Shown here: piece by piece, positions 1 through 8,359 of the stretch
Layout: each line of letters opens with the position of its first letter
Numbering within the stretch: position 1 is the stretch's first letter
From: Photobacterium sp. SKA34
GTDB taxonomy: Bacteria > Pseudomonadota > Gammaproteobacteria > Enterobacterales > Vibrionaceae
Length of the DNA stretch: 64,000 nt
NCBI RefSeq assembly: GCF_000153325.1
Contig: NZ_CH724144.1
Span: forward strand, 377,138-441,137
Direction: 5' to 3'
Program-made: the position numbers and the translations under genes
The notes under the pieces: model-generated
The model's input: only the letters and a program-made list of their open reading frames with translations
What the model was told of the DNA's origin: nothing
Database searches by the model: none

Positions 1-58
1 GCCTGGAAAGTGTGTATACGGCAACGTATCGAGGGTTCGAATCCCTCCCTCACCGCCA
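1..58 (+). tRNA. tRNA-Ser(GGA), 3' part only (cut by window edge)
   Basis: The window opens inside the anticodon arm. The anticodon loop reads CTGGAAA, giving anticodon GGA, followed by a long variable arm typical of serine tRNA, the T arm with GGTTCGAATCC, and an encoded CCA end. It is identical over this stretch to the full copy at 39442-39529. The 5' part lies outside the window. Confidence 0.93.
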
Positions 59-86
59 TCTCTTATTTTTAAGAGATAACAATTTA

Positions 87-177
87 GGAGAGATGGCTGA
101 GTGGTTGAAAGCACCGGTCTTGAAAACCGGCATACGTTTATAGCGTATCTAGGGTTCAAATCCCTATCTCTCCGCCA
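87..177 (+). tRNA. tRNA-Ser(UGA)
   Basis: This is a complete 91-base class II tRNA with acceptor GGAGAGA pairing to the 3' end, anticodon loop CTTGAAA (anticodon TGA), long variable arm, T loop GGTTCAAATCC and encoded CCA. It sits 28 bases after tRNA-Ser(GGA), so the two are probably co-transcribed. A second copy with the same sequence is at 39559-39649. Confidence 0.96.
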
Positions 178-186
178 TATTAAAGA

Positions 187-217
187 AAGCCGCTAAGTTA
201 ACCCTTAGCGGCTTTTT
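187..217 (+). terminator. Rho-independent terminator after the tRNA-Ser pair
   Basis: Inverted repeat AGCCGCTAAG / CTTAGCGGCT followed directly by six T residues, ten bases after the CCA end of tRNA-Ser(UGA). Confidence 0.85.
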
Positions 218-515
218 TGCGTTTAGATAAAATTTATCCTCAATATAAATTTCTAAGTACGAGCTTAAAGCTATTGCGTTGTATATCTATTTCAGAGGAC
301 TCTTCACCTCGTTGAATGTGGTGTAGTGTTAAGTTGTACCACACCACAAAATCTCTGTTTTCTATCGATTTATTCTTTTAAATAAAGTCAGGAAGTTGTT
401 TTTTACCGTTACACATTTTGTTATGTGAGGCGTAACGATCACAAGCAATATCACGGGAGATATGCAGATCGTTACGGGGGGATTTCTCTTTTTTAATGCC
501 TTTAAGAGGGAAGTA
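218..515. other. Non-coding gap containing nested inverted repeats
   Basis: I see no convincing gene here. The notable element is a perfect 10-base inverted repeat, CGTAACGATC at 431-440 and GATCGTTACG at 467-476. It encloses a second small hairpin, ATATC 448-452 with GATAT 459-463. A G-run and a T-rich run (486-494) follow. A shorter TGTGGTG / CACCACA pair is at about 318-348. The gap could hold a small RNA or a regulator site; the function is unknown. Confidence 0.4.
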
Positions 516-549
516 ATAAGATGCTAACGCTACATTTTTAGCATCTTAT
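516..549 (-). terminator. Probable terminator of the ynjCDF operon
   Basis: A 12-base perfect stem (ATAAGATGCTAA / TTAGCATCTTAT) with a 10-base loop lies just past the ynjF stop codon. The T-run on the minus strand is weak, so termination efficiency is uncertain. Confidence 0.6.
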
Positions 550-555
550 GTTGTT

Positions 556-1161
556 TCATTTCAAGGTGTTAAAACCACCATAAATACGCGTAAAAGTGGT
601 AAACCAACATGCTGACGCAAAAATATAGGCAATGACAGCGAAGTGTTGAGGGAACAAGCAAAAGAGGATGAAACAAGCGATTGTTTCTGTGCCTTCAGTT
701 AATCCACTCATGTAATACAATGATTTATTACGATATACGGGGTTTTCAATACCTCGCTTACTGGCCATAACGGCAAAAGCAAGAAAACTGCTGCCCGTTC
801 CAATGAATGCATAGATTAAAAATGCACCAGCTATGGCATTTTGCTCTGAATTGGCGAGTACAAAGCCGAAAGGTATTAAGGAATAGAATAAAAAATCTAA
901 ACTAATATCAAGAAAGCCCCCCGCATCAGTAATGCCTTGAATACGAGCAAGCGCACCGTCAACACCATCACAAATACGATTGAGCAAGATAAAAAACAGG
1001 GCAATCAAATAGTGCTCTGTAATTAATGCTGGAAGCGCCAAGCAACCGATAAGAAAGCCTGTGAAGGTGACTTGATTTGCAGTAATACCATAGGGATGTA
1101 GACGGGCTGCAATAATATTCAGCGGCGCTTTAATAATCTTAATACTTACACTATCGAGCAT
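556..1161 (-). CDS. ynjF: CDP-alcohol phosphatidyltransferase family protein (YnjF-like)
   Basis: A 201-residue inner-membrane enzyme of the family that transfers a phospho-alcohol head group from or to a CDP-linked lipid. The family signature is intact: D65, D68, G69, A72, R73, G81, D85 and the catalytic-base position D89. Hydrophobic segments before and after this motif fit about six membrane helices. Length matches E. coli YnjF (about 206 residues). Its start overlaps the 3' end of ynjD by 11 bases, so the two are translationally coupled. The E. coli ynj operon has the same order (C, D, then F). The physiological substrate of YnjF is not established, so the role is known only at family level. 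Confidence 0.88.
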   Translation of the reverse strand: MLDSVSIKIIKAPLNIIAARLHPYGITANQVTFTGFLIGCLALPALITEHYLIALFFILLNRICDGVDGALARIQGITDAGGFLDISLDFLFYSLIPFGFVLANSEQNAIAGAFLIYAFIGTGSSFLAFAVMASKRGIENPVYRNKSLYYMSGLTEGTETIACFILFCLFPQHFAVIAYIFASACWFTTFTRIYGGFNTLK

Positions 1162-1801
1162 AATGGCTCTCCGTTTGCCAATTGATTACACGGCTATTGG
1201 TTGGGATGTCTTGTTTATCATGCGTCACCATTAAAGTGGGTATTTGTGCTTGCTGAATTTGGTTAAAAACCCAACTTCTAAATTGCGCACGGCGGTCACT
1301 GTCTAATTTACTGAATGGCTCATCCAATAAGATTAATTGAGGTTGGGCTAATAGCAGTCGAGTAAGGCTAATTCGCGCACGTTGCCCGCCTGAAATTTGA
1401 TGAGGGTAAGTATTTGCTAACGCTGATAGCTGCAATTCTTCAAGGGCATTAAGAGCCAGCTTCTGGCGATCTTTACCTTTAATGTTACTGGGAAGTGCAA
1501 ACGCAAGGTTTTCCCAGACTAATAGATGAGGAAAGAGCAAATCATCTTGAAATAACATGCCTATCTGGCGTAAGTGAGCCGGTACTTCGGTGATATCGTT
1601 ATTATTTAATATAAGGCTACCTTGTGCCTGAAATGCATCACTTAAATGACCTGCAATGTAATTTAATAAGGTGGATTTTCCGCAGCCACTCGCTCCCATT
1701 AAGGTCACGATTTCTCCTTTTGCGATTTGTAAGCAAAAAGAAGACAGTAAAACATCACTATTAGGCATTGATATTGTGACGCTGTTGATGTTTAGGCTCA
1801 T
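1151..1801 (-). CDS. ynjD: ABC transporter ATP-binding protein YnjD
   Basis: A 216-residue cytoplasmic ATPase that should power the YnjC permease. Walker A is GASGCGKST (residues 36-44). A Q-loop (FQDD), the signature ISGGQRARI, Walker B LILLDEP and the switch histidine (VTHD) are all present and in order. Length matches E. coli YnjD (217). It lies 18 bases after the ynjC stop and overlaps ynjF, giving a tight ynjC-ynjD-ynjF unit. The sequence resembles importers of the thiamin/iron/sulfate class, but the cargo of Ynj systems is not firmly known. Confidence 0.92.
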   Translation of the reverse strand: MSLNINSVTISMPNSDVLLSSFCLQIAKGEIVTLMGASGCGKSTLLNYIAGHLSDAFQAQGSLILNNNDITEVPAHLRQIGMLFQDDLLFPHLLVWENLAFALPSNIKGKDRQKLALNALEELQLSALANTYPHQISGGQRARISLTRLLLAQPQLILLDEPFSKLDSDRRAQFRSWVFNQIQQAQIPTLMVTHDKQDIPTNSRVINWQTESHYAR

Positions 1802-1819
1802 GATTAGTGGACTCTATCT

Positions 1820-3469
1820 TTAAGTGTTTATTGTTTTTCGTTGGTTTATTCGTCGAGCTAAAATAAAAAAGCATAATGGGATCAGCGCTTGGCATAAGGC
1901 GTAAATAGCGGTAACTCGCCTGTCTGATCCACTGGCAAGGGTTACGGCTTCTGTCGTTAAGGTACTTATTCGGCCAGCACCTAGCATTAATGTTGGGAGG
2001 TATTGTGCCAAACTGACGCTAATGCCAATAACCCATGCAAAAATAAATGCCGATGATAATTGTGGCAGCTTTATTTTAAGCCATACCTGCAAAGGTGTTT
2101 TCCCTAAACTTAATCCAATTTGAGTTAAACGTTGATCATAACTGCGATAAGGACCATCAAGTGCGAGATAGACATAAGGGAAAACAAAAAAGAGATGAGC
2201 CCAGCAGACCCATAATAGATAAGTATTAAGTGAGGAAAATAAAGTTAGTACTTGCAAACCGAAGAGTAACGATAGCTGTGGGATCAACATCGGAATGGCA
2301 ACAATATAGTTAGGAATATGCCATTTATGTTTTATACGATATTCGTGCGCGACAATGGAAAAACATAGCCCAATCGATGCACTGATCAATGCGATCACCA
2401 CACTAATGTTAATTGTACTAAGAATATGACTCCATTCTAGTTGCCAAAAGCGCAAGCTATAACGACTTGGAAGCAAATCAGGAAAGCGCCAACGTAGTGC
2501 GACCGACCATAGACTTAATACTGGGATAATCATCGCTGCTAATACCAGCATTAGACTAAAAAGTGATTTCCCTGGAAGCGCAAGGCCATATCTACCTGAC
2601 CATTGCCATTGTTTAAAAAATTGGGTGAGTAACCATTCTATAGCCACCGTAATACTTAATAATATTGTGCCGATAACAAACAGTATGATTGCCCCTGCGG
2701 CAGCTCGCGGCATCAGTTGTAGGTTTGGATCAATAAACCATTGCCAGACTAAAACGGCAAAGGTAGGAGGATTGGTTGGCCCTATAATTTGTGCAACATC
2801 GACGACAGAGACACCATAAGCCACGATAGCAAATAGCGGAAAACGCATCTTAGGTAACCACTGAGGGAAAATACACTTTAGCCATGATTGAGCATGGTTA
2901 TAGCCCAGAGATGCGGATACTTTGTGGGTTTGCTCTATGTTTAATTGTTGGAGAACCGGAATACTCATTAGCATTAAAAAAGGCGTTTCTTTTAAGGCGA
3001 GCATGAAGATAAGCCCTAAGCCATAAGGATCATTGATCAGTAATGCGGTTTGACTGACAGCATGAGTGCTGAGATTGGCTGGGAGTAATGAATACAATAA
3101 ACGAACGCCCATACCTGTTGGTGCAAATAAAAAGGCAAAGCCAATCGCAAAAGCAACATGGGGAATAGCGAGTAGAGGGCTTAGTGCTGATTCAATACGC
3201 TGCCATAGTCGGGTGCCCCAACAGGTTTGGATGATTGCAAAGGTAAACAAACAAGCAAGAAAACAGCTAGCCGCCGTTGTATAAAACGTTAAGGCAATAG
3301 CGTGTTCGACACCTTGCCATTGTAATACTTGGTTAAAACCGATGAATGAGAATTGAGTTAACCCCAGTGGTGGCATATATCCCAATGCAGTAATCACCAC
3401 ACCGAGTAGCCCTGGCAATGTCGGTAAAATACACACGGCAAGTAAAAGAAAGTAAAACGCAGGTAACAT
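1820..3469 (-). CDS. ynjC: ABC transporter permease YnjC (two fused permease halves)
   Basis: A 549-residue polytopic membrane protein, slightly longer than E. coli YnjC (about 511). It has two MetI-like permease halves in one chain, with roughly six hydrophobic helices in each, and alanine/glycine-rich coupling segments such as the stretch around residues 185-215 and again near 455-490. It is the first gene of the operon. In E. coli a periplasmic binding protein (YnjB) precedes ynjC; here the upstream neighbour is the divergent ypdA, so the binding protein is absent or encoded elsewhere. The start ATG at 3469 is the only plausible one before the first helix. Confidence 0.88.
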   Translation of the reverse strand: MLPAFYFLLLAVCILPTLPGLLGVVITALGYMPPLGLTQFSFIGFNQVLQWQGVEHAIALTFYTTAASCFLACLFTFAIIQTCWGTRLWQRIESALSPLLAIPHVAFAIGFAFLFAPTGMGVRLLYSLLPANLSTHAVSQTALLINDPYGLGLIFMLALKETPFLMLMSIPVLQQLNIEQTHKVSASLGYNHAQSWLKCIFPQWLPKMRFPLFAIVAYGVSVVDVAQIIGPTNPPTFAVLVWQWFIDPNLQLMPRAAAGAIILFVIGTILLSITVAIEWLLTQFFKQWQWSGRYGLALPGKSLFSLMLVLAAMIIPVLSLWSVALRWRFPDLLPSRYSLRFWQLEWSHILSTINISVVIALISASIGLCFSIVAHEYRIKHKWHIPNYIVAIPMLIPQLSLLFGLQVLTLFSSLNTYLLWVCWAHLFFVFPYVYLALDGPYRSYDQRLTQIGLSLGKTPLQVWLKIKLPQLSSAFIFAWVIGISVSLAQYLPTLMLGAGRISTLTTEAVTLASGSDRRVTAIYALCQALIPLCFFILARRINQRKTINT

Positions 3470-3696
3470 ACCGTGTTCTCATGGTTAAAAAAGGTTGCCG
3501 TCTTAACGTATAAGAGACGTAAGACGATGCTGATAGTAATTATAATTATGCAATAAGCAATGCGATTTTAATTATTTAATCAATAAATTACCCGTGACGA
3601 TAACTATGACCCGTTTTTGCAAACTTTTCTTTCATAACCAGTGACTAAAATTATATTTCGTATAATTGCGTTTATTTTCTTATTAGTAGGTTACTT
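3470..3696. promoter_or_regulatory. Divergent promoter region between ynjC and ypdA
   Basis: A 227-base AT-rich gap between two divergently transcribed genes, so it should carry both promoters. A TATAAT hexamer at 3661-3666 is a reasonable -10 element for ypdA. No operator is recognised. Confidence 0.45.
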
Positions 3697-5340
3697 GTGT
3701 ATAACGACCAATTAATGATGTTGCTAGCGGTGTTTGAACGTGCAGCTTTACTATTAATGGCACTGTTTTTATTAACACAAACCCAGCATTTTCAATCGAT
3801 TGTTAAAAAACAGCATCGTCAACCTGCTGAAACTGCCATGATTTCCCTTTTATTTATCCTTTTTGCAGTTTTAAGTACGTATACGGGGGTGAAAGTTGAC
3901 GGTTCATTAGTTAATGTACGGATCATTGCAGTGGTATCAGGCGGAATATTATTTGGCCCTTGGGTGGGGATTCCTGCGGGGATCATTGCTGGTATTCACC
4001 GTTATTTGATTGATATTGATGGTCCAACATCTGTGGCGTGTTTGATCACCAGTATTTTTGCAGGAGTACTAGCTACATGGATCCACGTGTCGTGTCAGAA
4101 AAAACATTATGCCCAGCTGGGGATATTAGCAGGCATGGTATGCGAAATATTAACTATGCTGCTTATTGTGGCTCTGTCGAATAATAAAGCGCTTGCCTAT
4201 AACATCGTCTCGCATATTAGTTTTCCGATGATAACAGGGACACTATGTATCGGTTTAATTATTAAATTAGTCCAAGGGCTGGATGAAGAAAAAGACATTG
4301 TGGCTGCTCGGCAAGCCAAACTGGCGTTAGATATTGCAAATAAAACCTTACCGTATTTTCGGATTAATAGCCGAGAGTCGCTACAGAAGGTATGTAACAT
4401 TATTCGTGAATATACTTATGCTGATGCGGTGGCTATTACCGATACTGTTGATGTACGTGCTTATGCGGGGAGTGGCGAAGAGAATTTTCTTGATGCTCAC
4501 CATCAGATCAGTGGCATGACGCGCCAAGCGGTAACAACGGGTAAGCAGATTATCAGTAATAACCTAAATGTGCATGAGTTTCGATCCTTGTTGATCATTC
4601 CATTGTGGGAAAATGGTGAGGTGAGTGGCACATTGAAGATCTTTTATTGTCGTCCTGATCAGATCCGTTTATCACTGCGTGAAATGGCGATTGGTTTATC
4701 GCAGATTATTTCGACTCAAATGGAAGTGTCTCGAATTGAACAATTAACAGCGATGGCAAGCAAAGCCGAGTTTTCTGCCTTACAAAGTAAAATTAATCCT
4801 CACTTTTTATTTAATGCGTTAAATGCGATTTCGACGTTGATCCGTATTCGCCCTGATCATGCAAGACAATTGATTGCTAATTTAGCGGATTTTCTGCGAT
4901 ATAACCTAGAACGTGATGTTGAATTGATCGATATCCAAGAAGAATTACAACAAGTGCGCGATTATGTTGCCATCGAACAAGCCCGATTTGGTAATAAACT
5001 CGACGTTATTTTTGATATTGAAGATGTTCATCCTCTTATTCCATGTTTACTCATTCAGCCGATCGTTGAAAATGCCATTCTGCATGGTATTCAACCATCC
5101 CGAGAGCCGGGAACGGTGACGATTTCAGTGAAAACAGTTGGTGAAAGAATTGCCATTATGATCCAAGATACAGGTATTGGGATCTCGCAAAACATCATCG
5201 ATCAACTGTATACAGGCAGTGTTGATTCTCATCGTATAGGTTTAAATAATGTCCATCAGCGTTTATTACTGCTTTACGGAGAAGGCTTGCATATTCGTCG
5301 CCTAGAAAAAGGCACTGAAATGTTGTTTTACGTAAAATAA
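3697..5340 (+). CDS. ypdA: Sensor histidine kinase YpdA/PyrS (pyruvate sensor, LytS family)
   Basis: A 547-residue membrane sensor kinase. The N-terminal 200 residues are a 5TM-LytS-type membrane domain with the conserved stretch SLVNVRIIAVVSGGILFGPW, followed by a GAF domain (about 215-345), a His-kinase phosphoacceptor segment with H369 in NPHFLFNALNAI, and an ATPase domain with an N box (IVENAILHGI). It matches E. coli YpdA (565 residues) along its length and much better than it matches BtsS/YehU. YpdA senses extracellular pyruvate in E. coli. The start is a GTG with TAGG just upstream. ypdB follows after 10 bases. Confidence 0.93.
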   Translation: MYNDQLMMLLAVFERAALLLMALFLLTQTQHFQSIVKKQHRQPAETAMISLLFILFAVLSTYTGVKVDGSLVNVRIIAVVSGGILFGPWVGIPAGIIAGIHRYLIDIDGPTSVACLITSIFAGVLATWIHVSCQKKHYAQLGILAGMVCEILTMLLIVALSNNKALAYNIVSHISFPMITGTLCIGLIIKLVQGLDEEKDIVAARQAKLALDIANKTLPYFRINSRESLQKVCNIIREYTYADAVAITDTVDVRAYAGSGEENFLDAHHQISGMTRQAVTTGKQIISNNLNVHEFRSLLIIPLWENGEVSGTLKIFYCRPDQIRLSLREMAIGLSQIISTQMEVSRIEQLTAMASKAEFSALQSKINPHFLFNALNAISTLIRIRPDHARQLIANLADFLRYNLERDVELIDIQEELQQVRDYVAIEQARFGNKLDVIFDIEDVHPLIPCLLIQPIVENAILHGIQPSREPGTVTISVKTVGERIAIMIQDTGIGISQNIIDQLYTGSVDSHRIGLNNVHQRLLLLYGEGLHIRRLEKGTEMLFYVK

Positions 5341-5350
5341 AGGTTATTCC

Positions 5351-6085
5351 ATGATGAAAGCGCTAATTGTTGAAGATGAATATTTAGCACGAGAAGAGTT
5401 AACATATTTAATTCAAACCTATAGCCATATTCATATTGAGGCTGCTTTTGAAGATGGATTAGAAGCCTTTAAGTTTCTTCAAACTAACCAAGTCGATATC
5501 GTGTTTCTTGATATTAATATTCCGTCGATTGATGGCATGTTACTCGCACGTAATATTGCTCAATTTAAACATAAGCCCCATATTGTATTTACCACTGCTT
5601 ATAAAGATCATGCGGTTGATGCCTTTGAACTTGAAGCGTTCGATTATTTGTTGAAACCCATTAGCGAAACAAGGATGAAAGGGCTGTTAGCAAAATTAGA
5701 ACTGCAACATCAGGAGGCAAACCAACTAGAACAACAAGCGTTTGAGCCATCGCGTAGTCATACAATAAATTTAATGAAAGATAACCGTATTGTTATCACG
5801 CCTGTTAGCGAGATTGATTATGCGGAAGCCAACGAAAAAGTTACCACAGTTTATACCGCTGATGGCTGCTTTATTGCGCCAATGGCAATTAGTGAGCTGG
5901 TGGCGAAATTACCTGAATATGACTTCTTCCGTTGTCATCGCTCGTACTGTATTAATCTTTCACGGGTGCAGGAAATCATCCCTTGGATAAATAGTACTTA
6001 CATGTTGAAACTACAGCATCATGAACAGCAGGTGCCTGTAAGCCGCAGTAACATTAAGCAGTTCCGTGAACGGATGAAGCTTTAA
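5351..6085 (+). CDS. ypdB: LytTR response regulator YpdB/PyrR
   Basis: A 244-residue regulator with an N-terminal receiver domain (acidic pocket E8/D9, phosphoacceptor D54 in FLDINIPS, conserved T and K near 81 and 108) and a C-terminal LytTR DNA-binding domain from about residue 140, including the FFRCHRSYCINL stretch. The segments FLDINIPS, HAVDAFELEAFDYLLKP and FFRCHRSYCINL closely follow E. coli YpdB. Two in-frame ATG codons at 5351 and 5354 are both possible. It is the partner of the upstream kinase and should activate the transporter gene that follows. Confidence 0.93.
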   Translation: MMKALIVEDEYLAREELTYLIQTYSHIHIEAAFEDGLEAFKFLQTNQVDIVFLDINIPSIDGMLLARNIAQFKHKPHIVFTTAYKDHAVDAFELEAFDYLLKPISETRMKGLLAKLELQHQEANQLEQQAFEPSRSHTINLMKDNRIVITPVSEIDYAEANEKVTTVYTADGCFIAPMAISELVAKLPEYDFFRCHRSYCINLSRVQEIIPWINSTYMLKLQHHEQQVPVSRSNIKQFRERMKL

Positions 6086-6100
6086 TAGGTAAACGATAAA

Positions 6101-6130
6101 TGCATTTCATGCTGATATATTGCATTTAAT
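6101..6130 (+). promoter_or_regulatory. Candidate YpdB binding site (direct repeat) upstream of yhjX
   Basis: The direct repeat TGCATTTCAT (6101-6110) and TGCATTTAAT (6121-6130) recurs with a 20-base period, two turns of the helix. The E. coli YpdB site upstream of yhjX is a pair of GGCATTTCAT motifs with an approximately 11-base spacer, so the match is close in sequence but one base shorter in spacing. It lies about 135 bases before the yhjX start. Confidence 0.7.
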
Positions 6131-6265
6131 TCCACTGAGCAGGCAGCTCATTTTATAGTTTTTCAATTCTATTGTTATCTTTATTAATAGTCGTATGTTG
6201 GGAACCGGAAGCGATAACTGATCAGGTTATTGCCAGCGTTATAAGTCCCCTTGGAGAGTACGACG

Positions 6266-7477
6266 ATGAGCACTCATATCTCGAATAGAACCCGTGTTCT
6301 AACCTTAATTGGCACTATTATTATCCAGTTTGCATTGGGTTCGGTTTACACATGGAGTTTGTTCAATGCCCAACTTGCTGACAAGTTATCAGAGCCTGTT
6401 AGTCGTGTTGCGTTTTCATTCGGTATATTGAGTTTAGCGTTGGCAGTTGCTTCTTCTATGGCGGGTAAAATGCAAGAGCGTTTTGGTGTACGTAAAGTCA
6501 CTATTGGCGCAGGTGTGCTATTGGGGGCAAGTTTATTGCTAACGGCTCACGCGACTAATCTTATTTTACTTTATGTGTTTGCGGGTTTCTTAATTGGCTT
6601 TGCCGATGGTACGGGCTATTTAATGACCCTATCTAACTGTGTGAAGTGGTTCCCAGAGCGTAAAGGCTTAATTTCAGCGTGTGCAATTGGTGCTTACGGC
6701 CTTGGTAGTTTAGGCTTCAAATTCATTAACATGTACTTCCTTCAGCATGGCGGTCTTGAAACGACATTTGATATTTGGGGTGTTGTAGCCATGATTATGG
6801 TTATTCTTGGTGGAATGTTAATGACTGATGCACCTAAACAAGAAATCTCAGCGGAACAAGCAGCAGAGGGCGCTCGTGATTACAGCTTAGCTGAGTCAAT
6901 GAAACACCCACAATATTGGATGCTTGCTTTGGTCTTCTTAACCTTATGTATGAGCGGTTTATATGTTATCGGTGTTGCCAAAGATATTGGCCAATCTTAT
7001 GTACACTTAACTGCTGGTGTTGCAGCATCAGCAGTGACTATTATTGCCGTAGCTAATATCAGTGGACGTTTAGTACTTGGTATTCTGTCAGATAAAATCG
7101 CGCGTACTAAGGTAATAGCGATTGCGTTGACGATCTGTTTAGTGGGTGTATGCGCACTGTTATTTGCTCATTTAAATATGATGGTATTTTATGCTGCAGT
7201 AGCATGTATCGCGTTTAGTTTTGGTGGCACCTTAACCGTGTTCCCATCATTAGTGAGTGACTTCTTTGGTTTGAATAATCTGACTAAAAACTATGGTGTT
7301 ATTTATCTAGGTTTCGGTGTTGGCAGCTTGATTGGCTCTATTGTCGCATCCGTTTTTGGTGGCTTTATTGCAACTTTCTACTTGATGTTCGCATTATTGA
7401 TAGTGTCTCTTGTGATTGCATTAACCATTCAATTACCTAACGGTGAAAGTGAGTCACTGTTAGTTGTAAGTCACTAA
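6266..7477 (+). CDS. yhjX: MFS transporter YhjX (pyruvate-responsive, OFA family)
   Basis: A 403-residue inner-membrane transporter with 12 predicted helices, nearly identical in layout to E. coli YhjX (402). Shared stretches include QFALGSVYTWSLFN near the start, LTLSNCVKWFPERKGLISA in the first half and FFGLNNLTKNYGVIYLGFG in the second. I choose the ATG at 6266 because GGAGAG at 6253-6258 gives good spacing; a TTG further upstream lies on top of that site. In E. coli yhjX is the main target of YpdA/YpdB but lies elsewhere on the chromosome. Here sensor, regulator and target are adjacent. Confidence 0.94.
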   Translation: MSTHISNRTRVLTLIGTIIIQFALGSVYTWSLFNAQLADKLSEPVSRVAFSFGILSLALAVASSMAGKMQERFGVRKVTIGAGVLLGASLLLTAHATNLILLYVFAGFLIGFADGTGYLMTLSNCVKWFPERKGLISACAIGAYGLGSLGFKFINMYFLQHGGLETTFDIWGVVAMIMVILGGMLMTDAPKQEISAEQAAEGARDYSLAESMKHPQYWMLALVFLTLCMSGLYVIGVAKDIGQSYVHLTAGVAASAVTIIAVANISGRLVLGILSDKIARTKVIAIALTICLVGVCALLFAHLNMMVFYAAVACIAFSFGGTLTVFPSLVSDFFGLNNLTKNYGVIYLGFGVGSLIGSIVASVFGGFIATFYLMFALLIVSLVIALTIQLPNGESESLLVVSH

Positions 7478-7504
7478 CAGAATCATTTGTTAAACAATAT
7501 CTAC

Positions 7505-7545
7505 AAATCCGAGCGCTTATTTAAAATGTATGCTCGGATTTTTTG
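7505..7545 (+). terminator. Rho-independent terminator after yhjX
   Basis: AAATCCGAGC (7505-7514) pairs with GCTCGGATTT (7532-7541), followed by a T-run. Confidence 0.85.
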
Positions 7546-7806
7546 TTACCTGTATGCAGGGGGAAAGGGCGCAGCATAATTAATCTCTATATAAATAATT
7601 ACACTGTCTAATTTGCATAAAGGCAGTTTAAAACACTATTTTCATATTGAAAGTTAGTTACCAAACTGAAAATAACATTAAAATACGGTGTCTTATTTTA
7701 CATAAACTCTGGTTTAATACGCGAATAAACTGCTTATGAATTTAAAAGCAGTTAACGTCACTCTATGCAGTGTTTTAACTGGTGTATTGTTTGGTAAGAG
7801 ATAGCC

Positions 7807-8250
7807 ATGTCTGTAATTAAGTTTCCTTTAAAGTATAGAAATGCCGCAGCAGATACTTTTGCGATGGTTGTGTTTAGCTTTGCCGCTGGCATGATGATTG
7901 AGATCTTTATTTCAGGTATGTCGTTTGAGCAGTCGTTAGCATCGCGAACATTATCTATCCCTGTTAATATTGCGATTGCTTGGCCTTATGGCATGTTTAG
8001 AGATTACATGATCCGGACAGGTATGCGTTTTTCAACAAAACGTTGGATGAAAGGCTTCTCTGATATGGTGGCCTATGTGTTATTTCAATCACCGATCTAT
8101 GCTTGCATATTATTTGTTGTAGGGGCGAACTTTGATCAGATTGTCACTGCGGTAACCAGTAATATCGTGGTTTCTGGTGCGTTGGGCATTGTTTATGGGC
8201 AGTTTTTAGAAATGTGTCGCCGCATGTTCCGCGTACCGAATGCTGCATGA
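7807..8250 (+). CDS. alaE: L-alanine exporter AlaE
   Basis: A 147-residue inner-membrane protein matching E. coli AlaE/YgaW (149 residues), with the shared stretches ADTFAMVV, SGMSFEQS, IPVNIAIAWPYGM and SNIVVSG and about four membrane segments. AlaE exports excess L-alanine. A purine-rich AAGAGA precedes the ATG. The gene is separated from yhjX by a terminator and a 260-base gap, so it probably has its own promoter. Alanine is one transamination from pyruvate, so the neighbourhood with the pyruvate sensor is suggestive but not proof of a link. Confidence 0.93.
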   Translation: MSVIKFPLKYRNAAADTFAMVVFSFAAGMMIEIFISGMSFEQSLASRTLSIPVNIAIAWPYGMFRDYMIRTGMRFSTKRWMKGFSDMVAYVLFQSPIYACILFVVGANFDQIVTAVTSNIVVSGALGIVYGQFLEMCRRMFRVPNAA

Positions 8251-8277
8251 TTAACAATACTCGATAGCATAAAGCAG

Positions 8278-8302
8278 GGGCGTAAAGTTTAACTTTACGC
8301 CC
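8278..8302. terminator. Bidirectional terminator between alaE and the adhesin operon
   Basis: A perfect 12-base palindrome arm pair GGGCGTAAAGTT / AACTTTACGCCC separated by one base, between two convergent genes. Confidence 0.75.
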
Positions 8303-8359
8303 TTATTGCTTTGATAGCGATAAATATCAATTAATGGCTGTTTTAAAGCGATTTTTCCG

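Noticed and set aside
3697-6085. BtsS/BtsR (YehU/YehT) identity for the two-component pair
   Set aside because: The regulator and kinase follow YpdB and YpdA much more closely, and the adjacent yhjX supports this.
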